From NCBI GenBank assembly GCA_031200235.1, contig CP133595.1, positions 1,884,877 through 1,948,876 on the forward strand: a DNA stretch of 64,000 bases, written 5' to 3'. Below the pieces are notes generated by a model that was not told the origin of the DNA, did no database searches, and worked only from the letters and a program-made list of their open reading frames with translations. Positions 46,148 through 55,836 of the stretch are shown one piece after another. Position numbers and translations under genes: made by a program. Within the stretch, counting starts at the first letter, position 1, and every line of letters begins with the position of its first letter. The stretch comes from Cuniculiplasma divulgatum (GTDB taxonomy: Archaea > Thermoplasmatota > Thermoplasmata > Thermoplasmatales > Thermoplasmataceae).

Positions 46148-47542
46148 ATGGACGATCTGGACGTGACAGGCATGATGGAAGATCTCAGGAAGAGACTGAA
46201 GCCCTACGACGATCCTGAGATGCGAATTTCGAATATGCCTGAGAATGGCATGGGAAAGGAAGACATCCTGGGTCAGTTGAGGAAATATGCAGAGCGTGAA
46301 AACCAGCCCTGGAAGGATGGCAGGGTATCTGGTGCAGTTTATCATGGCGGCGACGATCTTCTTGATTTTCTGGAGAAAGTTTATCACATCTATTCGCAGT
46401 CGAATCCGCTCCATCCCGACATATGGCCGAGCCTGACGAAGATGGAGAACGAAATAGTGGCCATGTCTTCAGGAATCATGAATGGAGATGAAGCAGTGCG
46501 TGGATCTGTGACTTCTGGAGGCACTGAAAGCATACTGCTAGCCATGAAGACGTATCGCGATTACTACCGTTTTGCTAAAGGAATCTCTCATCCGGAGATA
46601 ATTCTCCCAACTTCAGCTCACGCAGCCTTTCTGAAGGCCTGCGATTATTTCTGCATCAAACCTGTTCTTGTGGACCTTGATGACAGCTTCCGTGTCGATG
46701 TTGAGAAAGTAAGGAACGCAGTAACACCAGATACGGTTGCAATAGTTGGATCAGCACCATCCTTTCCATACGGCGTCATGGACCCCATTGAGAAGCTGTC
46801 AGAAATTGCTGCTGACCACAATATTGGCATGCATGTGGATGCCTGCCTTGGCGGCTTCATAATCCCGTGGGCAGAGAAACTGGGGTATTACACCGGGAAG
46901 TTCGACTTCTCTCTGCCCGGTGTCACTTCAATATCTATGGACACACACAAATATGGCTTCGGGCCAAAGGGGACATCTGTGCTTCTGTACAGAAACAGCG
47001 ATCTGTTCCAGCAGCAGATCTATGCAAATGGAACATGGCAGGGAGGAATATATTTCACTCCCACCATGGCCGGAAGCAGACCGGGTTACCCCATTGTGGC
47101 TGCATGGGCTGTGATGATGCTTATGGGCCGCAAAGGCTATGAGGAATCATCCCGAAAAATTCTTGAAACTGGCAGATACATCAAGGAAGGGATCCACAAT
47201 ATACCCGGAATCAGGATACTGGGTGATCCCCTGTGGGTAATTGCCATGACCTCTGAAAATGCTGGTGCATACAGGATAATGGACATAATGGGCAGAAAAG
47301 GCTGGATGCTCAGTGGCCTTGCAAACCCTCCGGCTTTCCATATTGCCCTTACCATGAGGCAGACATATCCCGGAGTGAAGGAGAAGTTCATTGAAGATCT
47401 GAAGGCATCCGTTGAAGAAGCCGTTAAGGGAGGAAAATCAGAGGCAGGAATGGCACCGGTATATGGCATGGCATCGGCTCTTCCTGATGAACAGGTGAGA
47501 TTCTTCCTGAAAAATATCGTGGAGTGGCTGTACAGCCAGTGA
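46148..47542 (+). CDS. PLP-dependent group II decarboxylase / sphingosine-phosphate-lyase-like enzyme
   Basis: This 464-residue PLP enzyme has the TSGGTESILLAMKTYRD cofactor-phosphate region, the stacking His in PTSAHAAF, the Asp in HVDACLGGF and the Schiff-base Lys in SISMDTHKYGFGPKG. Overall style (HVDACLGGFIIPW, GTWQGGIYFTPTMAGSRPG) follows sphingosine-1-phosphate lyase and its prokaryotic relatives more than glutamate decarboxylase. The ATG at 46148 was chosen because the upstream extension contains the TATA box TTTATAAC near 46100. The gene overlaps or abuts the sugar kinase. The substrate may be a phosphorylated amino alcohol or an amino acid. Confidence 0.78.
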   Translation: MDDLDVTGMMEDLRKRLKPYDDPEMRISNMPENGMGKEDILGQLRKYAERENQPWKDGRVSGAVYHGGDDLLDFLEKVYHIYSQSNPLHPDIWPSLTKMENEIVAMSSGIMNGDEAVRGSVTSGGTESILLAMKTYRDYYRFAKGISHPEIILPTSAHAAFLKACDYFCIKPVLVDLDDSFRVDVEKVRNAVTPDTVAIVGSAPSFPYGVMDPIEKLSEIAADHNIGMHVDACLGGFIIPWAEKLGYYTGKFDFSLPGVTSISMDTHKYGFGPKGTSVLLYRNSDLFQQQIYANGTWQGGIYFTPTMAGSRPGYPIVAAWAVMMLMGRKGYEESSRKILETGRYIKEGIHNIPGIRILGDPLWVIAMTSENAGAYRIMDIMGRKGWMLSGLANPPAFHIALTMRQTYPGVKEKFIEDLKASVEEAVKGGKSEAGMAPVYGMASALPDEQVRFFLKNIVEWLYSQ

Positions 47543-47550
47543 TTCACAAT

Positions 47551-49122
47551 ATGAACGCAGAGCCTGGAGATGTTTTTCTTGGAATAGACCTTGGAACATC
47601 ATCGTGCAAGGTTGCACTTGTGGATTCCTCAGGCAACATCCTTGCCATGGGCGTCAACTCCTATCCGCTCTCCGTATCTGGAGACGGAATGGCTGAGCAG
47701 AATCCAGAGGACTGGTGGAATGCTGTCGTGACTGGAATGAAGGACGTTGTCAAATCCGCTGGAATACGCAAGATATCATCTATCGGCGTAACAGGCCAGT
47801 GGTCAGGAACAGTTGCAGTGGACATGAACGGAGACCCCATAGCACCCGCAATTGTCTGGATGGATACCAGGGGTGAAGAGATAATAAGAGAAATATCAGG
47901 GGGTTTCCCGTCCATATCAGGATACCGCGTGGATAAACTGGTCAGGTGGCTTCGCATCACTGGTGGCGCTCCGGCACACTCTGGAAAAGATTCACTGGCG
48001 CATATACTGTATATGAAGCGGTTCATGCCTGAAATCTATGAAAGAGCATACACATTCCTGGAGCCCAAGGACTTCATAGTTTCCAGACTCACAGGAAAGA
48101 TTCTGGCGTCATGGGATAATGTTGCACTCCTCTGGTCCATCAATAACAGGGATTCCTCCCATGTAGTCTATGACCAGCGCCTTATCAGGATGAATTCCCT
48201 GGATGCGACGAAGCTTCCTGACCTGGTATCTCCTCTTTCAGTTGTGGGCAAGGTTAAAGAAGACGTTTCAAGCATCACTGGCATTTCCAGAGAGGCCAGC
48301 GTTATATCAGGCTGTGGTGACACACAGTGTTCGCTAATAGGCGTTGGAGCAGTGGAAGACAATGATGTGCACATTTACCTTGGTACATCGTCATGGGTCA
48401 CTGCACACGTACCTTACAAGAAGACAGACATCTTCCACAATATTGCTTCTCTGCCTTCGGCAATCCCCGGTAAATATTTCATAGCAGCCGAACAGGAGAA
48501 TGCCTGCAACTGCCTTGAATACGTGTCCAAATTATTATCCATTGAGGGCAGGGATAAGTATGACCTCATTGACATTGAATGCAGGGCATCCCCGGCATGT
48601 TCAAACGGTCTGCTTTTCCTTCCATGGCTTTTCGGAGAGCGGGCTCCAGTTGAGAATCCATTTCTCAGGGGAGGCTTCTTCAACATGGGGCTGAATAACA
48701 CCAGATCTGACCTCATAAGGTCGGTAATGGAGGGCGTTGCCATGAATTCTCGCTGGCTCCTTGGCATAGTGGAGAAATTCATGGACAAGAAAGCCGATCA
48801 TGTCATTATGGCCGGAGGCGGTGTCATTTCCACCACATGGTCGCAGATTTATTCAGATGTTCTGGACAGGCGAATCCTCGTTATGGACAATCCAAGATAT
48901 TCCACGGTCAGGGGTGCTGCCCTGCTTTCCGCTGTGGGTTCCGGTTTCATGAAAATAACAGACCTCAGGGTACTCAGGGAGAAAACAATGACATTCGACC
49001 CGGATCCCGGTAATACTGTGAAATATGACAGGTTATTCAGGCAGTTCATTTCCTATTATAAGAACAACAGATCGTCAATGCGTGAGATGAACAGCCGGGA
49101 GGTCAGGTTCACTCCAAAATGA
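47551..49122 (+). CDS. FGGY family carbohydrate kinase (xylulokinase-like)
   Basis: This is a 523-residue kinase with two actin-like domains. The phosphate-1 motif is FLGIDLGTSSCKVALVDSSG. VWMDTRGEE follows, then the second-domain phosphate site VISGCGDTQCSLIGVG, and then MAGGGVISTTWSQIYSDVL near the adenosine site. It phosphorylates a sugar or sugar alcohol with ATP. I prefer the ATG at 47551; a GTG at 47539 overlaps the stop of the upstream gene and is an alternative. Its 3' end overlaps the convergent phosphatase gene by 14 bases. Confidence 0.85.
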   Translation: MNAEPGDVFLGIDLGTSSCKVALVDSSGNILAMGVNSYPLSVSGDGMAEQNPEDWWNAVVTGMKDVVKSAGIRKISSIGVTGQWSGTVAVDMNGDPIAPAIVWMDTRGEEIIREISGGFPSISGYRVDKLVRWLRITGGAPAHSGKDSLAHILYMKRFMPEIYERAYTFLEPKDFIVSRLTGKILASWDNVALLWSINNRDSSHVVYDQRLIRMNSLDATKLPDLVSPLSVVGKVKEDVSSITGISREASVISGCGDTQCSLIGVGAVEDNDVHIYLGTSSWVTAHVPYKKTDIFHNIASLPSAIPGKYFIAAEQENACNCLEYVSKLLSIEGRDKYDLIDIECRASPACSNGLLFLPWLFGERAPVENPFLRGGFFNMGLNNTRSDLIRSVMEGVAMNSRWLLGIVEKFMDKKADHVIMAGGGVISTTWSQIYSDVLDRRILVMDNPRYSTVRGAALLSAVGSGFMKITDLRVLREKTMTFDPDPGNTVKYDRLFRQFISYYKNNRSSMREMNSREVRFTPK

Positions 49123-49663
49123 TATTTTTACTGATAATTGCACGGGCTTCCTCATAGTTCCTGACATCTTTCCATATGTGCAGGAAGACTATATCTCCAA
49201 CATTTCGCCGTATGTCATCCATGTGAATGTCCCTGTCATCAACGTACACAATCCTGTCCGGGCTTATTGTTATCCCCTTCTTACGAAGCACACCAAGCAG
49301 GTGAAGAATTCTCTGGTCCTTGGCGGGAGAGAATTCTGTTTCGTGATGGTCGAATAGATCCATTATCCCAAGTTTCTCAAGAGCCTCCATTACGTATTCC
49401 CGGTGATTCCAGCTCAGGGTGCATGTTATGGCTCCATTGGAGCGGCACCATCTGATGAATTCAAGAGCCTCCGGAAATACCGTAATAACAATGCCGTCCT
49501 GGTTCTCAATCTTCCCCGGTCCAGCGACGCGGTATGGAGGCCTCACGCTTGATATGTCAAGGTGATCCCAGACCGTACCGTCAAGATCCATCATGAGCAG
49601 CCACGGATCATTCTTCCCCTTCCTCTGATGCCGGTTCAATCGTTTCTCCAGATGATTCTGCAT
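49109..49663 (-). CDS. HAD-superfamily magnesium-dependent phosphatase-1-like protein
   Basis: This protein of up to 184 residues has the HAD motif MMDLDGTVW with the nucleophilic Asp, a motif II Ser/Thr region in CTLSWNHREY and the acidic motif YVDDRDIHM. This layout, with a Trp after the catalytic aspartates, fits MDP-1 phosphatases that act on sugar phosphates or phosphotyrosine. The start is uncertain: the ATG at 49663 makes a 56-base overlap with the MFS gene, and an internal ATG at 49594 or 49591 would place the protein start just before DLDGT. It is cotranscribed with the MFS gene. Confidence 0.75.
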   Translation of the reverse strand: MQNHLEKRLNRHQRKGKNDPWLLMMDLDGTVWDHLDISSVRPPYRVAGPGKIENQDGIVITVFPEALEFIRWCRSNGAITCTLSWNHREYVMEALEKLGIMDLFDHHETEFSPAKDQRILHLLGVLRKKGITISPDRIVYVDDRDIHMDDIRRNVGDIVFLHIWKDVRNYEEARAIISKNIILE

Positions 49664-50897
49664 GTTTCTTCTCTCCTATGGCAAAGGTCAGGCCAAATCC
49701 TGCCAGCGCCAGCACAGCCATGGATATGACTGCAAGGAACCATAGGTTTTCGGGCATAAAATTACTTGCTGCCTGTGCATTCGCAAGGGCCGGGAGAAGG
49801 AGAATGAAGAATAGGGCACCTACCTGCGAAGTCAGCCAGACCATTCCCGCTGCGGTGCCGGCACGTTCCTCGCCGGCAGTTTCAAGCGATAGCTGAAGCC
49901 CAACAGGTGCAAGGGATAGAAGAAAGAATCCTATGACAACCGATACGGCAATATAATAGATAAGGTCAACACGAAAGCTGAAAAGCAGGAGAAAAACTCC
50001 GGCAACAAGGGTGTTGAGTATGAGTATCAATTTCAGTCTCTTATAGCGGTCTGCCAGCGCAGAAACAACCACCATTCCAATTATGCCGCTTATGAGCATG
50101 GCAGCGCCAGTCAGTCCTCCGTAAAGTGAGGGGATCCCTCTGCTGAACAGGATAGCTTCTATCCACTGGACAAACCCGCTGAATATTCCAACCCCAATGA
50201 AGAACAGAACCATCAGGATAACGATGTTCCTGAGGCTGATGAGGGTCTTCATCTGGCTTAAAATTCCTTCGGCATGGGTCCTCGTTTCAACCGATGCAGC
50301 AGGTCTGTCCCTGGCGAATGCCAGAAATACCACAAAGGATGCTGTTGCAATAGCTGATACAAAAAGAAAATTGTTTCTCAGTTCCTCGTATATGGCATTG
50401 GGGACCATTATGGGGACTATAACAAGTGCGATCATCATTCCAACGATCTGTCCCATGGTGCCGATTCCATTGGCAACTGTCTGCTCCCCAGGAGGGAACC
50501 AGTCTCCTGAAAGCTTGGAAATGCTGTTGAATATGAATGGCTGACCTATGGCTGCAAGACTCTCAAAAACGAAGAGAGAGGTAAAATCCGTACCAGAAAT
50601 GATCCTGAGCCAGGAAAAAACCATGATTATGCCGCCGCCAAGAATGACGGTCTTCCGGAAACCCCACCTGTCAACCAGCAATCCAGCTGGCATCGAAAGA
50701 GGGATGAAAACGAGGGGCCACACTGCAGATATGAGGCTAATCTGCCCGAGACCCACATGGAATATGTCCTGAGTCTGTGGGCTCACAATGCCAGCAAAAT
50801 TGAGCCAGACTATCTGAGATGACATTGATATGAGTGTGAACCCCATCAGCATGCCCCACCTGCGGGGATCCGCATAATCCGATGTGATTTTATCCAA
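49608..50897 (-). CDS. MFS transporter, leaderless with probable TTG start
   Basis: This 429-residue 12-helix transporter has LVDRWGFRKTVILGG between helices 2 and 3 and ALADRYKRLKLILIL in the second half. The open frame extends to 51089, but the extra 64 residues lack membrane character and would include the TATA box (minus strand AATTTAAAAT near 50921). A TTG at 50897 lies about 28 bases from that box and begins MDKITSDYADPRRWG, right before helix 1. It diverges from the aldehyde dehydrogenase and precedes the phosphatase. The substrate is not known. Confidence 0.8.
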   Translation of the reverse strand: MDKITSDYADPRRWGMLMGFTLISMSSQIVWLNFAGIVSPQTQDIFHVGLGQISLISAVWPLVFIPLSMPAGLLVDRWGFRKTVILGGGIIMVFSWLRIISGTDFTSLFVFESLAAIGQPFIFNSISKLSGDWFPPGEQTVANGIGTMGQIVGMMIALVIVPIMVPNAIYEELRNNFLFVSAIATASFVVFLAFARDRPAASVETRTHAEGILSQMKTLISLRNIVILMVLFFIGVGIFSGFVQWIEAILFSRGIPSLYGGLTGAAMLISGIIGMVVVSALADRYKRLKLILILNTLVAGVFLLLFSFRVDLIYYIAVSVVIGFFLLSLAPVGLQLSLETAGEERAGTAAGMVWLTSQVGALFFILLLPALANAQAASNFMPENLWFLAVISMAVLALAGFGLTFAIGEKKHAESSGETIEPASEEGEE

Positions 50898-51087
50898 CTT
50901 AAACTTATGCTGTTCCGTATATTTTAAATTTTTGAAGATCAGTATGCCATAGCTTTGATTGTGCCATAGAACAGAGCAATATCTGCCCCGGGAAAAGTGC
51001 ACAATAAAATTCCGTATACTGGGCCAGTAAAAATTAATACCTTGAAATTGCTGATCACACAGGGGTCGTTGTGAATTGACTGACATC

Positions 51088-52569
51088 ATGGGAAACTACC
51101 TGAATGGCGAATTTGTTGAGGATGGAAAGAAGACAAAACTTGTGAGCCCTGCAGACGGATCCGAAGTGGCAACTGTTGTACTGGGGAGCAGGAAGTCTGC
51201 CATTGAGGCCATAGATGCTGCTGATTTTGCATTCCATAATACCTGGGTGAAGACATCCATAGGAGAGAGACAGAAGCTGCTTGCGAAGCTCGCTACCCTG
51301 GTGCAGGAGAAAAGCTACGAATACGCCAGGATGGAATCAGCTAACACTGGCAAGACAATGAGGCAGAGCACCCTCATGGATATCCCGCTTGGCATATCGC
51401 ATATTGAGTACTTCTCCAGCACTCAGGAATTCAAGTTTTCAAGGGAGATCACCCATCCGGAGTATCCTGACACAACCGGTATTGTGCAGAATGCCCCCAT
51501 GGGGGTTATTGGAGCCATTGCCCCATGGAATGTGCCCTTCCTCATGGCAGTGTGGAAGATTGCCCCTGCCATTCTTGCAGGAAACACAATCGTTCTGAAG
51601 CCATCTCACCACACTCCCGTAACTGCACTGATGCTGGCCGGAGACATACAGGAGGCCGGTTTTCCTCCCGGCGTCATAAATATCGTTGCGGGTACCGGAA
51701 CCGAGGTTGGAAACACCCTGTGCACCGATGACCGTGTGTCCATGATAAGTTTTACAGGTTCAACTCAGACAGGCAAAAAGATCATGGGCATGGCCGCGGA
51801 AAACCTGAAGAAGGTCACACTGGAACTTGGGGGAAAATCCCCGAACATAGTGTTACCAGATGCGGACCTGGAACATGCGGCCAAGGGAATACTCTTCGGA
51901 ATATTCCTGAACTCTGGGCAACTCTGCGAATCCGGAAGTAGGCTCCTTGTACACCGCAGCGTGAAGGACAGGCTTCTTAAGACTATGGAGAAGCATCTTC
52001 GGGGCATGAAGGCCGGAAATCCACTTGACATGGAAACTGAGATCAGTGCCATAACCACCCAGGACCAGCTTAAGAAGATCACGAACCTAGTGGACGAGGG
52101 GACGTCACAGGGAGCTACAGTGGTATTCCAGAGGCAGCTTGCAGGCAAGGTTCCAGGGAATGGGCTGTTCTTTCCTCCAACCATACTTGACAATGTGACG
52201 CAATCAATGACTGTGGCCCGTGAGGAAATCTTCGGCCCAGTACTGACTGTAACAGAATTCAGCCACACAGATGAAGCCATAAGGATAGCCAACTCCAGCA
52301 AGTACGGCCTCGCATCAGGACTCTGGACCAGGGATATGAAGGCTGCAACGAATATAGGATCGCAGATAGAGGCTGGTACAGTCTGGATAAATGATTACCA
52401 CCTGCTTTCCGCGGCTGCACCACGGGGAGGATTCAAGAAGAGTGGAATAGGCCGCGAGCTGGGTCTGGAAGGCATCCTTGAATACACACAGACCCGGCAC
52501 CTGTTCCTCAATGAGCATGAGAGCGACTTTGACAGGGTGGCATATGGGCTCATAATATCGGATGAATAA
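51088..52569 (+). CDS. Aldehyde dehydrogenase (benzaldehyde/betaine type)
   Basis: This 493-residue enzyme shows APWNVPFL with the catalytic Asn, FTGSTQTGKK, LELGGKSPN with the Glu, and NSGQLCESGSR with the nucleophilic Cys. EEIFGPVLTV is also present. It starts at the ATG 51088; an in-frame TTG at 51076 is possible. It converges with the benzoylformate-decarboxylase-like gene, and the two enzymes could act in sequence, the decarboxylase making an aldehyde that this enzyme oxidises. Confidence 0.88.
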   Translation: MGNYLNGEFVEDGKKTKLVSPADGSEVATVVLGSRKSAIEAIDAADFAFHNTWVKTSIGERQKLLAKLATLVQEKSYEYARMESANTGKTMRQSTLMDIPLGISHIEYFSSTQEFKFSREITHPEYPDTTGIVQNAPMGVIGAIAPWNVPFLMAVWKIAPAILAGNTIVLKPSHHTPVTALMLAGDIQEAGFPPGVINIVAGTGTEVGNTLCTDDRVSMISFTGSTQTGKKIMGMAAENLKKVTLELGGKSPNIVLPDADLEHAAKGILFGIFLNSGQLCESGSRLLVHRSVKDRLLKTMEKHLRGMKAGNPLDMETEISAITTQDQLKKITNLVDEGTSQGATVVFQRQLAGKVPGNGLFFPPTILDNVTQSMTVAREEIFGPVLTVTEFSHTDEAIRIANSSKYGLASGLWTRDMKAATNIGSQIEAGTVWINDYHLLSAAAPRGGFKKSGIGRELGLEGILEYTQTRHLFLNEHESDFDRVAYGLIISDE

Positions 52570-52627
52570 TCCAATGATGCTCTGTCATTAACGATGAAAA
52601 GAATTTGTCTGGCGGGAATGAACCCCG

Positions 52628-54169
52628 TCAGATGAACATTTTCGGTATTTCCTCACTTGTGTTGATCATCAGGACTTTTGGTTCAATGCCTTCCCTGAGC
52701 CACTGCAGGCTTTCCAGCGAGGAATCAGCCACACGGGCGGGTATGCCGAATGCCTCAACTATGCTGGGAATATCCATCCTGGGTTGCAGGAAATCCCTGT
52801 CCTTCATGTCTGCATAATAGCTCTCAGCGAAGCTTCTCAGTATCATATACCCACCATTGTTCAGGATTATGATCTTCACAGGGAGATCGTATTTGCGTAT
52901 AGTCCACAGTGTCTGCAGCGTGTACATGAATGCTCCGTCGCCAACAACAGCAAGGACCTTGTCCCTTGATGTTGAAATGCCTGAGGCAGCTGGAAGTGCC
53001 CAGCCCAGCTGGCCAGTTTTTGCGGTGAAATATGATTGGGGCCTGTAGCCCACCACATTCCTCAATATCTGGGATGCAGAAATGGATTCGTCCACTATGA
53101 CGTGGTCCTGGAATGTGCGCTTTATCATGGACATGACATACAGGGGTTCCATTTTCCTTCTGGCAAGTGTCACTGCAGTTTTGGCGGTATAGTCCAGACT
53201 CCTGGAAAAATTTCCCTTCTTCTTAACAGATTTCGTAGCCTCCTTCAGGAAAAGTTTCGGATTCATGACGTAACCTGTCCCGATTTTCCCGGATATGTCA
53301 GTGCCTATGCATATTATGTGTTTCCCCTGAAGCAGTGGAGAAGGTGTGTATGGATACAGTGTAATATCCCCGCCAATGACAATGATGAGGTCATTGGCTG
53401 CAAGCCTCATGTCAATGAGAGCAGCTGCTGGTGGAAGATCTCCAGCATATTGCGGATCATCCGATGGATAACAGCCCCTGCTTGAAAGCGGTTCCCCGTA
53501 CACCGGGCACCCGATCCTGTGGGCAAACTCCTGCGCTTCCCTGAAAGCCCCGTAGAGGTCGATCTCATATCCGAATACAATTGCCGGGTTGGAAGATTCG
53601 TTTATCTGATTAACTATGTCCTTCACTGCATCACTGTTTACATATTCCTGCCTGACCGGGCTGAAATCATCGAATGCCTCATCATGATCCTGATCCATGA
53701 AGTTCATTGGATAACTCAGGAATACCGGCCCCATTGGAGGTGTCATTGCAATCTGGTATGCCCGCTTAAGGGACCTGTATATATCAGCTGGATCCTTGAT
53801 CTCATATCTGTATTTCACAAGGCCGGATACTGTGCCCAGAAGGTCGCCTGAAAGTATGGGCTCATAGAAGATATGCCTGTAATCCTGCTGCCCGGCTGTC
53901 ACTATGACCGGAGAGCGGTTATGATATGCGGTGTGAAGGAAAGCCATTGAATTGCCGAGACCAGGCATTGTGTGCAGATTGCATATGGTCGGTGATCCGG
54001 ATATCTGTGCCATACCGTCTGCCATGCCCAGTGAAATTGAATCATGCACTGTCAGGTAGTAATTCTTGATGCCCCTGAGCATTGGCAACTCGGTTGTCCC
54101 GGGATTGCCGAAGATTTCATTGAGCCCCAGTTTTTCCAGGCTCTGTGAAAAAATCTCGAATCCCTTCAT
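52628..54169 (-). CDS. Thiamin-diphosphate-dependent decarboxylase, benzoylformate decarboxylase-like
   Basis: This 513-residue enzyme of the pyruvate-decarboxylase/acetolactate-synthase superfamily is closest to benzoylformate decarboxylase: IFGNPGTTELPML, then CNLHTMPGLGNSM with the active-site His66, then PVIVTAGQQD. The ThDP-binding motif runs from VVGDGAFMYTLQTLW to ILNNGGY. The conserved cofactor-activating Glu (E47 in the Pseudomonas enzyme) is replaced by Asp43 in VHDSISLG. It is translated directly after the 2-hydroxyacid dehydrogenase (four-base-type overlap at 54169). The substrate is probably an aromatic or branched 2-oxoacid. Confidence 0.82.
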   Translation of the reverse strand: MKGFEIFSQSLEKLGLNEIFGNPGTTELPMLRGIKNYYLTVHDSISLGMADGMAQISGSPTICNLHTMPGLGNSMAFLHTAYHNRSPVIVTAGQQDYRHIFYEPILSGDLLGTVSGLVKYRYEIKDPADIYRSLKRAYQIAMTPPMGPVFLSYPMNFMDQDHDEAFDDFSPVRQEYVNSDAVKDIVNQINESSNPAIVFGYEIDLYGAFREAQEFAHRIGCPVYGEPLSSRGCYPSDDPQYAGDLPPAAALIDMRLAANDLIIVIGGDITLYPYTPSPLLQGKHIICIGTDISGKIGTGYVMNPKLFLKEATKSVKKKGNFSRSLDYTAKTAVTLARRKMEPLYVMSMIKRTFQDHVIVDESISASQILRNVVGYRPQSYFTAKTGQLGWALPAASGISTSRDKVLAVVGDGAFMYTLQTLWTIRKYDLPVKIIILNNGGYMILRSFAESYYADMKDRDFLQPRMDIPSIVEAFGIPARVADSSLESLQWLREGIEPKVLMINTSEEIPKMFI

Positions 54170-55098
54170 CAGATCACCCTGTTTATTGGATCCACACCCT
54201 GCAGGAACCTGATCACATTGGCTACGGTCTCCTCTATGAATCGCCCCTGGCTTTCTATTGTCACCCCGGCTATGTGCGGGCTGAACAGGGCGTTATCCAT
54301 TTTGAACAGATCGGACGAGAAGTCTGGCGGTTCCTTATCATAGACATCGATGCCTGCCTTTATCCGGCCCTCCTTAAGTGCCCTGATGAGATCAGGGGTG
54401 TGCACAACCTCGGCACGTGAAGTGTTGATGAATATGCATCCCTGCTTCATGGCCTCAAACTGTTTCCTGGAGATCATCTTTCTTGTATCATCGGTCAGGG
54501 GCACATGCAGCGAGATTATGTCCGCCGACGAAATGAGTTCATCCAGTGGAACATATGTAACTCCAAGATCATCCTCTGATTTCTCCGGAAGCCTTCTTGC
54601 GTCGTAATATATGACGCCGGCACCCATGATCACCAGTCTCTCCGCAAGCCTCTTTCCAATTGCACCCATTCCGATGATTCCGAATATCTTCCCCTTCAGG
54701 TCACGGGAAGCGGTAAGCAGGGGCCAGTTGCCGCTCCTTATCTCTGAATCAAGAAATTTGAAGTCCTTCAGGAAATAGAGAGCCATTCCAATGACATGCT
54801 CGGCCACGCTTTCCTTGTTGGATGTGGGAGAATTGCACAGCATAATGTTCCTTTTCTTAACCTCGTCCAGATCAACGTTGTCGTATCCTGTGCTTGCAAT
54901 CTGCAGGAATTTCAGTGAGGGAAACTTATCCAGTTCTTCCCTTCCAATGTGGGTGAATGTTGTTGCAATGAGCACGTCGCTCTTATCGCCAGCGAAATCG
55001 AGGTCAGTCCTGATCTCAATCCCTGGCAGTATGCTTGATGCAGTTTTCCTGATATCCTCTATGGGGAGGAATGGCGGCAGAATAGCTGTCACTTTCAT
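54169..55098 (-). CDS. D-isomer-specific 2-hydroxyacid dehydrogenase
   Basis: This 309-residue NAD(P) enzyme carries the nucleotide-binding motif GIIGMGAIGKRLAERL (about 147-162), the catalytic Arg in NTSRAEVV, the Glu in DVYDKEPPD and the His in SPHIAGVT. It interconverts a D-2-hydroxyacid and the 2-oxoacid. Its stop overlaps the start of the decarboxylase, so the two are coupled: the 2-oxoacid made here is probably the decarboxylase substrate. A phosphoglycerate or glyoxylate role is less likely in this setting. Confidence 0.85.
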   Translation of the reverse strand: MKVTAILPPFLPIEDIRKTASSILPGIEIRTDLDFAGDKSDVLIATTFTHIGREELDKFPSLKFLQIASTGYDNVDLDEVKKRNIMLCNSPTSNKESVAEHVIGMALYFLKDFKFLDSEIRSGNWPLLTASRDLKGKIFGIIGMGAIGKRLAERLVIMGAGVIYYDARRLPEKSEDDLGVTYVPLDELISSADIISLHVPLTDDTRKMISRKQFEAMKQGCIFINTSRAEVVHTPDLIRALKEGRIKAGIDVYDKEPPDFSSDLFKMDNALFSPHIAGVTIESQGRFIEETVANVIRFLQGVDPINRVI

Positions 55099-55224
55099 GC
55101 ATATACGATCTGTGGAAACTACTTAATCATGTTCTTGGGCAGTCAAGATCCCCAGGAGATACAGATTCAGCAGGATGCTATTCCCGAGAGTTTCCTGCCA
55201 CGCAACCGAAGTGCAGCCCCTATC

Positions 55225-55836
55225 TTATGATGATGACCTCGCATCAGTTTTTCCTGCGTGCAGGAATACCGCGATGCTGAGTACTACCAGTGTTATTATG
55301 GACAGATAGGACAGGATCCCTGTGATGAAGGCAAGATTGTTCTGGCCGCTTGCTTCATACAGGATTGCAATATATGCAATGGAAACTATCCCTGCTACTG
55401 CCGATATGGCAGGTTCCACGATTCTCCGCGCCCGAGATATTGGGAAGAAAGACATTGCAAATCCAGTTACCGGCATATATACCGATGTGATCATGAATGC
55501 CAGTAAAGTCAGGAGATCATTTGGAACCACCATTAACGTGAGCCTAAGAATTGCCAGGAATACTGCAAAAAGGATTACACTTGCAGCAACACTGCCATAC
55601 AGGAACCTTAAATTACGGCCGGCAATGAAAGACCCTGCGAAGGAAAAGACAACCACTCCGGCAATTATGCCCTCAAACAACGGAAGTAGTTGGTTGGTAT
55701 AGCCGATGAGGTAGATGAATGATGATCCATAGGCCATGACAAATATTACGGAAACTGAGAAGGTAGTTGTTATCCATATGACTGCAGGTATGGCCAGCCA
55801 TCCCCAGATCCTGCTCCTTCCTGCTTTATCTGCCAT
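55225..55836 (-). CDS. Polytopic membrane protein, seven predicted helices
   Basis: This 203-residue membrane protein has about six to seven hydrophobic segments spread evenly and few charged residues. I start it at 55836, where AAGGAGG stands seven bases before the ATG; the longer frame to 55929 runs through the upstream gene. It overlaps the secreted phosphoesterase gene by 11 bases and is likely co-expressed with it. The family is not recognised. It could help place or secrete the phosphoesterase. Confidence 0.65.
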   Translation of the reverse strand: MADKAGRSRIWGWLAIPAVIWITTTFSVSVIFVMAYGSSFIYLIGYTNQLLPLFEGIIAGVVVFSFAGSFIAGRNLRFLYGSVAASVILFAVFLAILRLTLMVVPNDLLTLLAFMITSVYMPVTGFAMSFFPISRARRIVEPAISAVAGIVSIAYIAILYEASGQNNLAFITGILSYLSIITLVVLSIAVFLHAGKTDARSSS

